64,000 bases of DNA from Rossellomorea aquimaris (lineage in GTDB: Bacteria; Bacillota; Bacilli; Bacillales; Bacillaceae_B), in assembly GCF_020172085.1 (NCBI RefSeq), contig NZ_JAIVAT010000007.1, positions 909,076-973,075 of the forward strand, in the 5' to 3' direction. Below, piece after piece: positions 51,268 through 60,857 of this stretch. The translations under genes and the position numbers were made by a program. The notes below the pieces were generated by a model. It had not been told where the DNA came from. It made no database searches and saw nothing but the letters and a program-made list of their open reading frames with translations. Within the stretch, counting starts at the first letter, position 1. Every line of letters starts with the position of its first letter.

Positions 51268-52272
51268 ATGTTCCAATACACCATTCGTCGATTATTGCAG
51301 CTCATTCCTGTTTTACTCGGGATGACTCTTATCGTTTTTTCAATCATACGTGCTATTCCTGGTGATCCTGCACAGGTCATCCTTGGGCAGCAGGCTACGA
51401 AAGAAGCCGTTGCTGCTTTGAGGGATCAGTTGGGTCTCGATAATGCCTGGTATATTCAATACATTGATTATCTTAAAGGATTATTGACCGGGGATTTAGG
51501 AAGTTCCCTTCGGACAAAGACAGAGGTTTCAACCGAGATCTGGCCTTATCTGGCGGCTACGGCGGAACTTGCGATCGTAGCCATTATCATTGCCATCGTA
51601 ATAGGAGTGAATGCCGGTATCATCAGTGCATGGTTTCAAAACTCCTGGTTCGATTATACAGCCATGATCCTGGCACTTGTTGGAGTTTCCATGCCGATCT
51701 TCTGGTTAGGACTGATGGAGCAATGGACATTCGGGATACAGCTTGACCTTCTGCCTACTACGGGAAGGGAGAATATACGAAACCCCGTGGACTCTATCAC
51801 CAACTTCTATATTCTGGATACCATCATGCAGGGGCGGTTCGACCAGCTTGGTGATGTTTTGAAACACATCATCCTACCGGGCATTGCCCTTGCGACCATC
51901 CCGATGGCGATCATCGCCCGTATGACCCGTTCCAGTATGTTGGAGGTCATGCGTTCGGATTATATTCGTACTGCACGTGCGAAAGGTCTGAAAATGTTCT
52001 GGGTCGTGTACAAGCACTCGTTGAAGAATGCCATCATTCCGGTCCTGACGGTCATCGGTTTGCAGATGGGTCTTCTCCTTGGAGGGGCGATCCTGACCGA
52101 GACGATCTTCGGCTGGCCGGGAATCGGACGATATATTTATGAAGCGATCGGTTACCGGGATTATCCTGTCGTACAATCCGGAATCCTCGTCGTGGCCACG
52201 ATCTTTGTCACGATTAACCTGATTGTCGACTTACTGTATGCGGCTGTCGATCCCCGTATTAAATACAACTAA
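51268..52272 (+). CDS. appB: Oligopeptide ABC transporter permease (AppB/OppB)
   Basis: 334-residue permease with six helices. Starts MFQYTIRRLLQLIPVLLGM, typical of DppB/OppB, with FSIIRAIPGDPA; EAA loop RTARAKGLKMFWVVYKHSLKNA near residue 235; ends LIVDLLYAAVDPRIKYN. GAGAGGTG at 51254-51261 favours ATG 51268 over 51265. A 259-nt gap holding a hairpin and a repeat separates it from appA. Confidence 0.9.
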   Translation: MFQYTIRRLLQLIPVLLGMTLIVFSIIRAIPGDPAQVILGQQATKEAVAALRDQLGLDNAWYIQYIDYLKGLLTGDLGSSLRTKTEVSTEIWPYLAATAELAIVAIIIAIVIGVNAGIISAWFQNSWFDYTAMILALVGVSMPIFWLGLMEQWTFGIQLDLLPTTGRENIRNPVDSITNFYILDTIMQGRFDQLGDVLKHIILPGIALATIPMAIIARMTRSSMLEVMRSDYIRTARAKGLKMFWVVYKHSLKNAIIPVLTVIGLQMGLLLGGAILTETIFGWPGIGRYIYEAIGYRDYPVVQSGILVVATIFVTINLIVDLLYAAVDPRIKYN

Positions 52273-52300
52273 CATCAATAGAAGAAAGAGGTGATCTCTC

Positions 52301-53197
52301 ATGGCAGAAGTAGCAGAACCGCAAAAGGAACTCCACCCTTCTATGGAAGAAGAAACAGTATCTCCCTGGAAGGAAGCTTGGAAAAGCTTCACTAAAAATA
52401 AAATTGCCTTAGTCGGCTTTTGCATCGTTCTTTTCTTTGTCATCCTGGCGATTGCAGCCCCGGTTATCGCACCGCAGGGAATCAATGAACAGGATCTTTC
52501 GAAAAGACTGCAAGCACCATCCTCGGAGCATTGGTTAGGGACGGATGACTTTGGACGAGATATTTTATCAAGGATTATCCATGGAGCTCGTATCTCCCTC
52601 TGGGTCGGATTCTTCGCGGTCATCGGTTCTTCCGTGATCGGAAGTTTACTTGGGATCGTAGCCGGATATTACGGCAGATGGGTCGATACGATCATTTCCC
52701 GGGTATTTGACATCATGCTTGCATTTCCGAGCATCTTGTTAGCCATTGCTGTGGTAGCAGCTCTTGGGCCATCTCTCCGTAATGCTTTGATTGCCATTGC
52801 CATCATCAATATCCCGAATTTCGGACGACTCATACGTTCGAGGGTGTTGAGTGTAAAGCAGGAAGAGTATGTAATGGCTGCGAAAGCCATCGGGATGAGT
52901 GATTTTCGGATATTATTCAGTCATGTGCTGCCAAATAGTATGGCGCCGATCATTGTACAGGGGACACTTGCCATTGCGACTGCCATCATTGAAGCGGCAG
53001 CTCTTGGCTTCCTTGGACTAGGAGCTCAGGCACCAGAGCCTGAATGGGGGAAAATGCTGTCGGATGCAAGGCAGTATATGCTTCAGGCACCATGGACGAT
53101 GATCTTCCCAGGGCTTGCCATCATGCTTACTGTATTAGGATTCAACCTGATGGGGGACGGCCTTCGGGATGCCCTTGATCCTAAAATGAAAAACTAA
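52301..53197 (+). CDS. appC: Oligopeptide ABC transporter permease (AppC/OppC)
   Basis: 298-residue permease, six helices, with the N-terminal FTKNKIALVGFCIVLFFVIL, the family motif EHWLGTDDFGRDILSRIIHGARISL, EAA loop MAAKAIGMSDFRILFSHVLPN and C-terminal GFNLMGDGLRDALDPKMKN. Forms the channel with AppB. Last gene of the operon. Confidence 0.92.
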   Translation: MAEVAEPQKELHPSMEEETVSPWKEAWKSFTKNKIALVGFCIVLFFVILAIAAPVIAPQGINEQDLSKRLQAPSSEHWLGTDDFGRDILSRIIHGARISLWVGFFAVIGSSVIGSLLGIVAGYYGRWVDTIISRVFDIMLAFPSILLAIAVVAALGPSLRNALIAIAIINIPNFGRLIRSRVLSVKQEEYVMAAKAIGMSDFRILFSHVLPNSMAPIIVQGTLAIATAIIEAAALGFLGLGAQAPEPEWGKMLSDARQYMLQAPWTMIFPGLAIMLTVLGFNLMGDGLRDALDPKMKN

Positions 53198-53200
53198 ACA

Positions 53201-53239
53201 AAAAATGGAGCAGAGGATATGATCCTCTGCTCCATTTTT
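53201..53239. terminator. Bidirectional terminator between appC and ygaE
   Basis: 18-bp stem AAAAATGGAGCAGAGGAT (53201-53218) with ATCCTCTGCTCCATTTTT (53222-53239); A run on the left and T run on the right. Confidence 0.93.
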
Positions 53240-53241
53240 AT

Positions 53242-54324
53242 TTATTCTTCCTCTTCCCCGATCATGACCTCGTTATCCTCTTTGTGATACGACTGGAAGC
53301 TTGTAATCAGTTTTTCTAAATGCTCCAGGTGCTCGTCGTATTCAAAAATGGCAGAAAAGATGTGAAGAAGGTGGAAGTTATGAATGTTATCGTCTTTTGT
53401 ATGGTGTTTGACCTCTTCAAGCATAATTTTCATCAGCTCTTTACGATGCAGACATACATCCTGCTGTGCCTCTGATTCTGCATGCGGGTGCATCTTACCG
53501 AGGAATTTCAACAGTAATTGTTCGTGATAGGTCAATAAACAGTCGAGTTGATTTTTAATCACGCCCCGTAATTCGTCAGGTAATTGAAAGATTTCATTTT
53601 CATACCGGTTCAGCCGCTTTAAGATTTCAAAGCTTCGATTGGTTGAAGAAATCATTTGTCTGAAAATCACGAGCTTCCGACTTTTGACGATGGAATTTTT
53701 CTTGAAATAGTCCCGTTCTTCTTTATAAAGAAGATACAGCTGGTCTACTTTAATCAGCTTTTCTTTAATGCGTTCCAGATCTTTTTTTAAAAGGTGGAAT
53801 TCTGTGGCGTGTCTCATGCTCAATCTGATCCACTTCAGGATTTCCTCCGTTGAGTCCGACACTTTATGATAAAGCTTGGTTTCGTATTTAGGCGGAAGGA
53901 AGACCAAATTCACCACGAAAGATGAAAAGACCCCGATCATGATTGTCGAGAAACGGATGAATGCAAACTGGATGAAGTCCTGATCCGTCACTTCCATGAT
54001 CGCAATCATCGTCACGAGAGCGAGACCGATCGTATTTTGTAATTTTAATTTTAGAATGATGGCAATGGCAATGACAGCTGCAAGTCCAACGATAAGTGGA
54101 TTACTACCGAATAGCAGGACAAACAGTACGGCGATACCGGCACCGATCAAATTCGCCTGAATTTGTTCGATGATCGTCAGGTAAGAACGGTAGATGGTGG
54201 GTTGGACGGCAAAGACCGCCGCAATTCCAGCAAACACCGGAGACGGTATACCCAGAAGCTCTGATACAAGTAATGCTAATACAATCGCAATTCCCGTTTT
54301 GAGGATGCGAGCACCAAATTTCAT
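53242..54324 (-). CDS. ygaE: FUSC/ArAE family membrane protein YgaE
   Basis: 360 residues. Residues 10-150 hold six short helices of the aromatic acid exporter family (KTGIAIVLALLVSELLGIPSP; AVFAVQPTIYRSYLTIIEQ). The C-terminal 200 residues are a soluble, helical, His- and Glu-rich domain (HHTKDDNIHNFHLLHIFSAI) of the ArAE_1-C type. Likely exports aromatic or related acids; substrate unknown. In B. subtilis it lies directly after ygaD; here the app operon separates them. Confidence 0.87.
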   Translation of the reverse strand: MKFGARILKTGIAIVLALLVSELLGIPSPVFAGIAAVFAVQPTIYRSYLTIIEQIQANLIGAGIAVLFVLLFGSNPLIVGLAAVIAIAIILKLKLQNTIGLALVTMIAIMEVTDQDFIQFAFIRFSTIMIGVFSSFVVNLVFLPPKYETKLYHKVSDSTEEILKWIRLSMRHATEFHLLKKDLERIKEKLIKVDQLYLLYKEERDYFKKNSIVKSRKLVIFRQMISSTNRSFEILKRLNRYENEIFQLPDELRGVIKNQLDCLLTYHEQLLLKFLGKMHPHAESEAQQDVCLHRKELMKIMLEEVKHHTKDDNIHNFHLLHIFSAIFEYDEHLEHLEKLITSFQSYHKEDNEVMIGEEEE

Positions 54325-54523
54325 GGAATTAGAATCCTTTCTTGTGTAACGTTTTTATAAACAATACTGTACTATACATGTACTTACAAGCAATATCAAT
54401 AGGAAATTTTAAATAAGTTTCTACAAAAATATGTACCTTTCAGGAAGGGTGGATAAACCATCTCACTTCTACAAAATACATAGATATGTAATGGGGAAGA
54501 TCATTATTCTTTCCCTTCATAAA

Positions 54524-54566
54524 AAAAGCCTGCCGCCTTGGCAGATTACCAGGCGGACAGGCTTTT
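54524..54566 (-). terminator. Intrinsic terminator of gsaB
   Basis: AAAAGCCTGCCGCCT (54524-54538) with AGGCGGACAGGCTTTT (54551-54566), one mismatch; minus strand continues in TTTTTTT. Confidence 0.9.
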
Positions 54567-54583
54567 CATTTTCTTCAATTCTA

Positions 54584-55870
54584 TTATAATTGTGCAAATG
54601 CACGGTCAACTGCTTCGAGTGTCACCTTGATATCCTCTTCTGTATGAGCCGTCGTCAGGAACCATGCTTCATATTTTGATGGAGCAAGATTGATTCCCTG
54701 ATGGAGCATTAGCTTAAAGAACTTTGCAAACATTTCTCCATCCGTCGCTTCTGCCTGTTCATAGTTTTCTACTATTTCTTTCGTGAAGTAGAGGGTGAGG
54801 GCTCCCTTCAGCCTATTGATGGAAATCGGCGTGTTATGCTTTTCTGCCGCAGCCAAAATCCCCTTCTCAAGCATTTCTCCCAGCTGATCTAGTCTTTCAT
54901 AGACGCCTTCCTCTTTCAGTACTTCAAGACAGGCAATCCCTGACAAGATGGAGGCTGGGTTCCCGGCCATCGTTCCTGCCTGATAGGCAGGTCCTAACGG
55001 AGCTACTTGTTCCATGATTTCTTTCTTTCCGCCGTATGCTCCGATCGGAAGGCCACCGCCGATGATTTTCCCTAATGCGGTCAAGTCCGGCTTCACCTGT
55101 AACATGTCCTGTGCCCCGCCATAAGTAAAGCGGAATGCCGTGATGACTTCATCATAAATAACAAGGGAATTTGAAGCATGGGCAATGTCATTTACCTGTT
55201 GGAGGAAGCCTTCCTTCGGTTCTACGATCCCGAAGTTACCGACGATCGGTTCAACAAGGACAGCTGCGATTTGATCTCCCCATTTTTCCATTGCTGCCTT
55301 AAATGGCTCGATGTCATTGAATGGGACAGTGATGACTTCCTGGGCGATGCTTTTAGGAACACCGGCTGAATCCGGCGTTCCCAGTGTAGAAGGGCCAGAT
55401 CCTGCTGCAACCAATACAAGGTCCGAGTGTCCGTGGTAACAGCCTGCAAACTTGATGACCTTATCTTTACCTGTGTATGCTCTTGCCACACGGATCGTCG
55501 TCATGACCGCTTCGGTACCGGAATTGACGAAACGTACCTTGTCCATGTAAGGCATGGCTTCCTTAATCATTTTGGCAAATTTCACTTCATGACGTGTAGG
55601 AGTACCGTATAGAACCCCATTTTCTGCAGCCTTCGTAATTGCTTCCGTAATATGAGGGTGTGCATGACCCGTTATGATCGGACCGTAAGCTGCCAGGTAG
55701 TCGATGTACTTGTTGCCATCCACATCCCAGAAGTAGGCACCCTTTCCTCTTTCCATGGCAACGGGAGGTCCGCCGCCAACGGCTTTGTATGAACGAGAGG
55801 GGCTGTTGACGCCTCCGACGATATGTTCCAGTGCTTCTGTATGTAAAGTTTCTGATTCAGTGAATTTCAT
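54584..55870 (-). CDS. gsaB: Glutamate-1-semialdehyde 2,1-aminomutase (GsaB/HemL)
   Basis: 428-residue PLP enzyme forming 5-aminolevulinate in the C5 haem pathway. [18 protein letters not shown] near residue 19, substrate gate [16 protein letters not shown] near 157, PLP-binding [12 protein letters not shown] near 237 and Schiff-base Lys268 in [17 protein letters not shown]. The position beside ygaE fits B. subtilis gsaB, the second paralogue, rather than hemL in the hem operon. Confidence 0.92.
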   Translation of the reverse strand: MKFTESETLHTEALEHIVGGVNSPSRSYKAVGGGPPVAMERGKGAYFWDVDGNKYIDYLAAYGPIITGHAHPHITEAITKAAENGVLYGTPTRHEVKFAKMIKEAMPYMDKVRFVNSGTEAVMTTIRVARAYTGKDKVIKFAGCYHGHSDLVLVAAGSGPSTLGTPDSAGVPKSIAQEVITVPFNDIEPFKAAMEKWGDQIAAVLVEPIVGNFGIVEPKEGFLQQVNDIAHASNSLVIYDEVITAFRFTYGGAQDMLQVKPDLTALGKIIGGGLPIGAYGGKKEIMEQVAPLGPAYQAGTMAGNPASILSGIACLEVLKEEGVYERLDQLGEMLEKGILAAAEKHNTPISINRLKGALTLYFTKEIVENYEQAEATDGEMFAKFFKLMLHQGINLAPSKYEAWFLTTAHTEEDIKVTLEAVDRAFAQL

Positions 55871-56046
55871 GTTTTCCTCCCGAGTATATTTTTTCTTTGC
55901 ATTACCCTTCTATTGTAGTACGGCCTTTTCCACTTTAGCAAATAACGAGTCATGGCTGATGATTTTTTCAAGCAGACTGTTCAAATAGATACAGCTCCCT
56001 GTGGTACACTATTCTTTGTTTGTAAAAGTGAAACCTAGGAGGACGC

Positions 56047-57060
56047 ATGATGAATGCAATTGAAGTAAATCATTTGCGTAAGGAATTCAAAGCTTTTTCC
56101 AGTCGTTCAGGACTGAAGGGAGCTTTCAGGGATTTGTTTACGCGTAATTATAAAGTCGTTCCCGCAGTGAACGATATTTCGTTTAATGTGAAACAAGGGG
56201 AGATGGTCGGATACATTGGTGAGAATGGAGCGGGGAAGTCCACCACCATTAAAATGCTGACAGGCATCTTGACTCCGACTGGGGGAGAATTGACCGTAAA
56301 TGGCATGAATCCCCATCGGGATCGTGAAAAATTCGTACAAACAATCGGTGTAGTATTCGGGCAGCGTTCACAACTCTGGTGGGATATTGCGGTCCAGGAG
56401 TCTTTTCAACTTCTAAAAAAAGTGTATAAGGTTCCCGACCAGCAATATAAGGAGCACATGGGTCATGTGATTGAAACTCTGGATATTGGTCCGCTGCTGG
56501 ACAAACCTGTCCGTAAGTTATCCCTGGGGCAGAGGATGAGATGTGAATTAGCGGCAGCTTTGGTTCATAACCCGCCTTTACTCTTCCTGGATGAACCAAC
56601 GATCGGGTTGGATGTCCTTGTGAAATTGAAGATACGCCAGTTCTTAAAAGAAATCAACGAGAAATATCAGACAACCATATTGCTGACAACCCATGATTTA
56701 TCAGATATCGAAGCTCTTTGTGAGCGGGTCGTGATGCTGGATGAAGGGAAGATCATTTATGATGGTCAATTGAACCAGCTAAAAGAAAATTGGGGAGATC
56801 AGAAAGAAGTCGTATTTCAATTCCTGGATGGGACGTCCCTCACGGCGCTATCGGATCTTACAAAAGATCAGAGCATTTCATGGTCATTTGATGAGAAAAA
56901 GCAGACCTATTCCGCGATTACTGAAGCCGATGAAGAAGTCATTTCACAGCTCATCACTAATGTTGTGGCATCCTTCAAAGTGAAAGACATGAAGATAGAG
57001 GAAACGACCACCGAGGAAATCATCCGAAACATTTATGAAAAAGGGGCTGTCTCAAGATGA
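56047..57060 (+). CDS. ABC-2 type exporter ATP-binding protein
   Basis: 337-residue ATPase. The N-terminal insert KGAFRDLFTRNYKVVPAVNDIS is typical of the DUF990/ABC-2-linked ATPases; Walker A GENGAGKSTTIKMLTGI, FGQRSQLWWDIAVQESF, signature LSLGQRMRCELAAALVH (LSLGQ instead of LSGGQ, as in this subfamily), Walker B LLFLDEPTIGLDV. Start ATG 56047 or 56050 after AGGAGG. First of three genes with overlapping or close spacing. Confidence 0.88.
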   Translation: MMNAIEVNHLRKEFKAFSSRSGLKGAFRDLFTRNYKVVPAVNDISFNVKQGEMVGYIGENGAGKSTTIKMLTGILTPTGGELTVNGMNPHRDREKFVQTIGVVFGQRSQLWWDIAVQESFQLLKKVYKVPDQQYKEHMGHVIETLDIGPLLDKPVRKLSLGQRMRCELAAALVHNPPLLFLDEPTIGLDVLVKLKIRQFLKEINEKYQTTILLTTHDLSDIEALCERVVMLDEGKIIYDGQLNQLKENWGDQKEVVFQFLDGTSLTALSDLTKDQSISWSFDEKKQTYSAITEADEEVISQLITNVVASFKVKDMKIEETTTEEIIRNIYEKGAVSR

Positions 57061-57093
57061 GAAATGTGACTGGCCAACCCGGGAGAGGGTATC

Positions 57094-57885
57094 ATGGCTA
57101 AATATATTGAAATGATCCGAATTCGATTTCTCATGATGCTTGCCTATCGGACGAATTATTATAGTGGGATTTTAATTTACAGCATCAACATCGGAGCGTA
57201 TTACTTCTTATGGCAGGCCATCTACGGAGGGAAACAGGACATTGAAGGATTATCGATCATTCAGATGACGACCTATGTTGCCGTTTCCTGGATGGCAAGG
57301 GCTTTTTATTTTAATAATATCGACCGTGAAATCGCACAGGAAATCAAAGAGGGAAAAGTGGCGGTAGAACTTATCAGACCATATAACTATCTTGGAATGA
57401 AGACGATGCAGGGTCTTGGTGAGGGAATCTTCCGGTTGGTGTTTTTCTCCTTTCCGGGAATGATCATCGTGAGTCTGATATTCCCTCTTCAAATCGGTTC
57501 AGGGTTTGATACATTGGGGTTGTTTTCCGTTTCCATCCTGTTCAGTTTTATCATCAATACTCAAATCAATCTGCTGACCGGTATCACGACCTTTTTCTTA
57601 TTTAATAACGACGGTTTGATTCGTGCGAAACGGGTTGTCATTGATTTGTTTTCAGGACTGTTGCTGCCCATTCACTTCTTTCCGCTATGGGCGCAGCATG
57701 TAATGGAATATCTACCGTTTCAAAGCATCAGCTATGTTCCGAGCATGATTTTCACGAATGGCTTTTCGACTTCGGAGGCATTTAACGCAATTATGATGCA
57801 AGGACTTTGGTCGTTGATCCTTCTCATTCCGATTAATGTACTGTGGGCCATGGCTAAAAAACAAATGATCATTCAAGGAGGGTGA
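57094..57885 (+). CDS. ABC-2 family permease subunit 1 (DUF990-like)
   Basis: 263 residues, six helices. Starts with MIRIRFLMMLAYRTNYYSGIL and has the family's WMARAFYFNNIDREIAQEIKEGKVAVELIRPYNYL motif, describing a cytoplasmic loop after helix 2. It pairs with the next permease and the preceding ATPase. Such trios export unknown compounds (a related system exports viologens or daunorubicin-type drugs). Confidence 0.85.
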   Translation: MAKYIEMIRIRFLMMLAYRTNYYSGILIYSINIGAYYFLWQAIYGGKQDIEGLSIIQMTTYVAVSWMARAFYFNNIDREIAQEIKEGKVAVELIRPYNYLGMKTMQGLGEGIFRLVFFSFPGMIIVSLIFPLQIGSGFDTLGLFSVSILFSFIINTQINLLTGITTFFLFNNDGLIRAKRVVIDLFSGLLLPIHFFPLWAQHVMEYLPFQSISYVPSMIFTNGFSTSEAFNAIMMQGLWSLILLIPINVLWAMAKKQMIIQGG

Positions 57886-57888
57886 CCG

Positions 57889-58674
57889 ATGTTTTATGTA
57901 AAGATGTTCTTTCAATACGTCGCCCAATATATGAAGATCAGACTTCAATACCGGGCGGATTTGATTGTAGAAATTCTGTCAGACTTATTATTCCAAGCTG
58001 TTAATCTTGTATTTATCCTCGTTGTCTTCGGCCACACCCAGCTGTTGAGCGGATGGACGAGAGATGAAATCATTTTTATTTATGGATTTTTCCTAGTTCC
58101 ATTTGCGTTATTCAGTTCGTTCTTTAATATTTGGGATTTCAACGACAGGTATGTGGTGAAAGGGGAGTTCGACCGGATCCTGACGAGGCCGATCCACAGC
58201 TTGTTTCAAGTGATATTAGAAAGGATGGAACTTGAGTCCCTTTTCGGTGTGGTTACGGGAATGGCCGTCATGTTTTACGCAGGGGGGAGGCTTGATATCT
58301 CGTTTGAATGGTATGAACCGATTCTTTTCATCATTTTTGTCTTCGGAGGGGCACTAGTGTATGCAGGGATTTTCATTTCCCTTGCGAGCATTGCCTTCTG
58401 GTCGGATGCGAAAACGTCCATCATGCCTATGATGTACAATATCGGAAACTACGGGAGATATCCTGTTGATATCTATAATAGTGTGATACGGTTCGTGTTA
58501 ACATGGATACTTCCTTTTGCGTTCGTTGGCGTGTACCCTTCTGCCTTTTTCCTTGAAAAGACGGAATGGTACCCTTATTCATTTCTCACTCCATTTGTCG
58601 GAATCGGATTTTTCATCTTCTCCATTGTTCTGTGGAATGAAGGTGTAAAACGGTATAGAGGAGCAGGTAACTAG
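57889..58674 (+). CDS. ABC-2 family permease subunit 2 (DUF990-like)
   Basis: 261 residues, six helices; IRLQYRADLIVEILSDLLFQAVN at the start and NDRYVVKGEFDRILTRPIHSLFQVILERMEL as the equivalent of the subunit-1 loop. The start is 3 nt after the previous stop, with GGAGGGTGA overlapping it, so translation is coupled. Completes the exporter. Confidence 0.85.
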   Translation: MFYVKMFFQYVAQYMKIRLQYRADLIVEILSDLLFQAVNLVFILVVFGHTQLLSGWTRDEIIFIYGFFLVPFALFSSFFNIWDFNDRYVVKGEFDRILTRPIHSLFQVILERMELESLFGVVTGMAVMFYAGGRLDISFEWYEPILFIIFVFGGALVYAGIFISLASIAFWSDAKTSIMPMMYNIGNYGRYPVDIYNSVIRFVLTWILPFAFVGVYPSAFFLEKTEWYPYSFLTPFVGIGFFIFSIVLWNEGVKRYRGAGN

Positions 58675-58736
58675 AATTTTTTCTTCTTGATAAGCGTACA
58701 TATACTAAGACAAGCAGAAAAAAAGAGGGTATGTAC

Positions 58737-59141
58737 ATGCTTCTTATCATTGGTTTTTTTATACTGTTCTGCATGGGTATGAGCCTCCGTGCATTATTCT
58801 ATCCTTCGAAATGGAAAGAACATCACGTTTCCCTTCATCATTTTCTGTTTTTGGGGATGAGTTATATCACTATTATGATCGGTTTCGGCTTATTGTTTAC
58901 ACTCCTCGAGCTTGAGGGGATCCCGATTCTCGTAGAGGGGGGGGCCCCGCTGACGGGAGACTTTCTTGATCACTTTTTTACGACGATGTATTTCAGTGGA
59001 ATCACCCTTTTTTCGGTAGGGTACGGAGATGTAACACCAGTCGGAATCGGGAGAGGGATCGCTCTCATTGAATCATGGCTTGGCTATACAATCCCGGCAG
59101 CGTTCGTCGTGAAATCCTTCCTGAACTATGAAAACAAGTAG
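58737..59141 (+). CDS. Two-TM potassium channel protein
   Basis: 134 residues. Helix near 3-20, a second hydrophobic segment 35-57, pore loop TTMYFSGITLFSVGYGDVTPVG with selectivity filter SVGYGD, and an inner helix LIESWLGYTIPAAFVVKSFL. A minimal Ion_trans_2-type K+ channel, no cytoplasmic gating domain. AAGAGGG at 58723-58729 favours ATG 58737 over 58731. It lies 62 nt after the exporter genes. Confidence 0.85.
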   Translation: MLLIIGFFILFCMGMSLRALFYPSKWKEHHVSLHHFLFLGMSYITIMIGFGLLFTLLELEGIPILVEGGAPLTGDFLDHFFTTMYFSGITLFSVGYGDVTPVGIGRGIALIESWLGYTIPAAFVVKSFLNYENK

Positions 59142-59214
59142 CGTATGGTTTGAGTTTTTTCCTTCTATTGGGTACGCTAAGGTCAGAACAATATTCAATT
59201 GGAGGGGAAAATAG

Positions 59215-59679
59215 ATGACAGTTGGTCAAAAAGCACCTGAATTCGAATTACTTGCAAGCAATGGAGAAAAGGTAAAGCTTTCAGACTATCTAGGGAAAAA
59301 CGTAGTCCTTTACTTTTATCCAAAAGACATGACACCCGGCTGTACGACAGAAGCATGTGATTTCAGGGATCAGCATGAGAACTTTGAAGATCTTGATGCC
59401 GTTATCCTCGGTGTGAGTCCGGATCCGGTTGATAAACATGAAAAATTCATAGACAAGCATGGACTGCCTTTTCTTCTACTTGTAGATGAAGACCATCAAG
59501 TAGCCGAGGAATATGGCGTATGGAAACTGAAGAAAAACTTCGGGAAAGAATACATGGGAATTGAGCGTTCCACCTTCATCATCGATAAAGAAGGAAACCT
59601 GTCCAAGGAATGGCGAAAGGTGAAAGTGAAGGGGCATGTGGAGGAAGCTCTTCAGTACATTCAAGAGAATCTTTCCTAA
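59215..59679 (+). CDS. bcp: Thiol peroxidase, Bcp/PrxQ type (YgaF)
   Basis: 154-residue peroxiredoxin. Peroxidatic Cys43 and resolving Cys48 in the TPGCTTEACDFRD motif, the PrxQ arrangement; VILGVSPDPVDKHEKFIDKHGLPF follows. Reduces hydroperoxides with thioredoxin. GGAGGGGA stands before the ATG. As in B. subtilis it lies near perR; no PerR box was seen directly upstream. Confidence 0.93.
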   Translation: MTVGQKAPEFELLASNGEKVKLSDYLGKNVVLYFYPKDMTPGCTTEACDFRDQHENFEDLDAVILGVSPDPVDKHEKFIDKHGLPFLLLVDEDHQVAEEYGVWKLKKNFGKEYMGIERSTFIIDKEGNLSKEWRKVKVKGHVEEALQYIQENLS

Positions 59680-59796
59680 GCCTATTTTCATGCCTATTTT
59701 AACGGGTTCGAGGCTTTTGTCCATTCACAAAAGCTGTAGGGACATATAGTAAGAGTAGGGCAACCTCCTCAAATAAGTCAGTCTCATCCGTGTAGC

Positions 59797-59825
59797 AGGA
59801 TCGACCATGTCGATCCTCTTTTTTT
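59797..59825 (+). terminator. Intrinsic terminator downstream of bcp
   Basis: AGGATCGAC (59797-59805) with GTCGATCCT (59809-59817), loop CAT, then CTTTTTTTT. It is 120 nt after the bcp stop; the interval contains only a weak hairpin (GCTTTTG/CAAAAGC near 59713-59731). Confidence 0.85.
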
Positions 59826-59904
59826 ATGCCCTCTTGGGGTTGAAACTAGGGTCATTCCTCGTCAATATGGTAAAATAATGAACAATAGGATGGGAGGCAG
59901 GTAT

Positions 59905-60855
59905 ATGAAAATCATCGTTACATTTCAGCCAAAGGAAGAATTCGTCTCAGATTTAACGAACAGCTTCCCTGAGGTTGAGTTCCTGTTTTATAAAAAAATT
60001 AAAGATGCAGAAAGCGAACCGCCAAATGCAGACGTGATCGTCACAATGGGGGAAGATTTAACAGACGATCATATTGAAAGAAGTAAGAAATGCAAATGGA
60101 TCATGGTCACTTCTGCAGGATTGGAAAAAATGCCGTTTGAAGCCATTCAAAAAAAGGGGATCCTCGTGACCAATGCAAGGGGAATCCATAAGATTCCAAT
60201 GGCGGAGTTCACGATCGGATTGATGCTTCAACATGCGAAACAACTTCAAGCGGTAAGGGAGCAGGAAATGAATGCCGAGTGGAGTAGAAGATTACCCACC
60301 TCCGAGCTTCATGGAGCATCTCTTCTCATTCTTGGTGCTGGGGCTATCGGAGGTGAAATCGCCCGTCTCGCGAAGGCATTTCATATGAACGTGAGCGGAG
60401 TGAATTCTACTGGCTTACCAGGAGAACATTTTGACAGCATGTTCACATTGGAGACCTTCAATGAACAGCTGCCGAAAGCCGATTACGTGGTATCCGTGTT
60501 GCCAAGTACCAATCGTACGAAGCACATCCTTAAAGTCGATCACTTCGAGCAGATGAAGGATACAGCTGTTTTTATCAATATTGGCCGGGGTGACCTTGTT
60601 GAAGAATCCGTCCTTCTTGAAGCGGCGGAAAGGAAGCTGATCGGTCATTTATTCCTGGATGTATTTGATCATGAGCCACTCCACCGAAATCACCCATTTT
60701 GGGAGGCGGAAGGCATCACGGTGACACCTCACCTATCAAGCATCACAAAAAAATACATGCCAAGAGCATTTGAAATCTTTAAAAAGAATTTATCTACATA
60801 TAGTAATAACAAGGAACATTTTATTAACGTGATTGATGCAGAGAGGGGCTATTGA
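59905..60855 (+). CDS. D-isomer-specific 2-hydroxyacid dehydrogenase family protein
   Basis: 316 residues. NAD-binding LILGAGAIGGEIARLAKAF near residue 145; catalytic Arg in INIGRGDLV near 235, Glu in DVFDHEPL and His in TPHLSS near 280. The N-terminal domain is short and divergent. Substrate unknown. GGGAGG at 59892-59897 supports ATG 59905. The stop abuts the next gene. Confidence 0.85.
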   Translation: MKIIVTFQPKEEFVSDLTNSFPEVEFLFYKKIKDAESEPPNADVIVTMGEDLTDDHIERSKKCKWIMVTSAGLEKMPFEAIQKKGILVTNARGIHKIPMAEFTIGLMLQHAKQLQAVREQEMNAEWSRRLPTSELHGASLLILGAGAIGGEIARLAKAFHMNVSGVNSTGLPGEHFDSMFTLETFNEQLPKADYVVSVLPSTNRTKHILKVDHFEQMKDTAVFINIGRGDLVEESVLLEAAERKLIGHLFLDVFDHEPLHRNHPFWEAEGITVTPHLSSITKKYMPRAFEIFKKNLSTYSNNKEHFINVIDAERGY

Positions 60856-60857
60856 AT

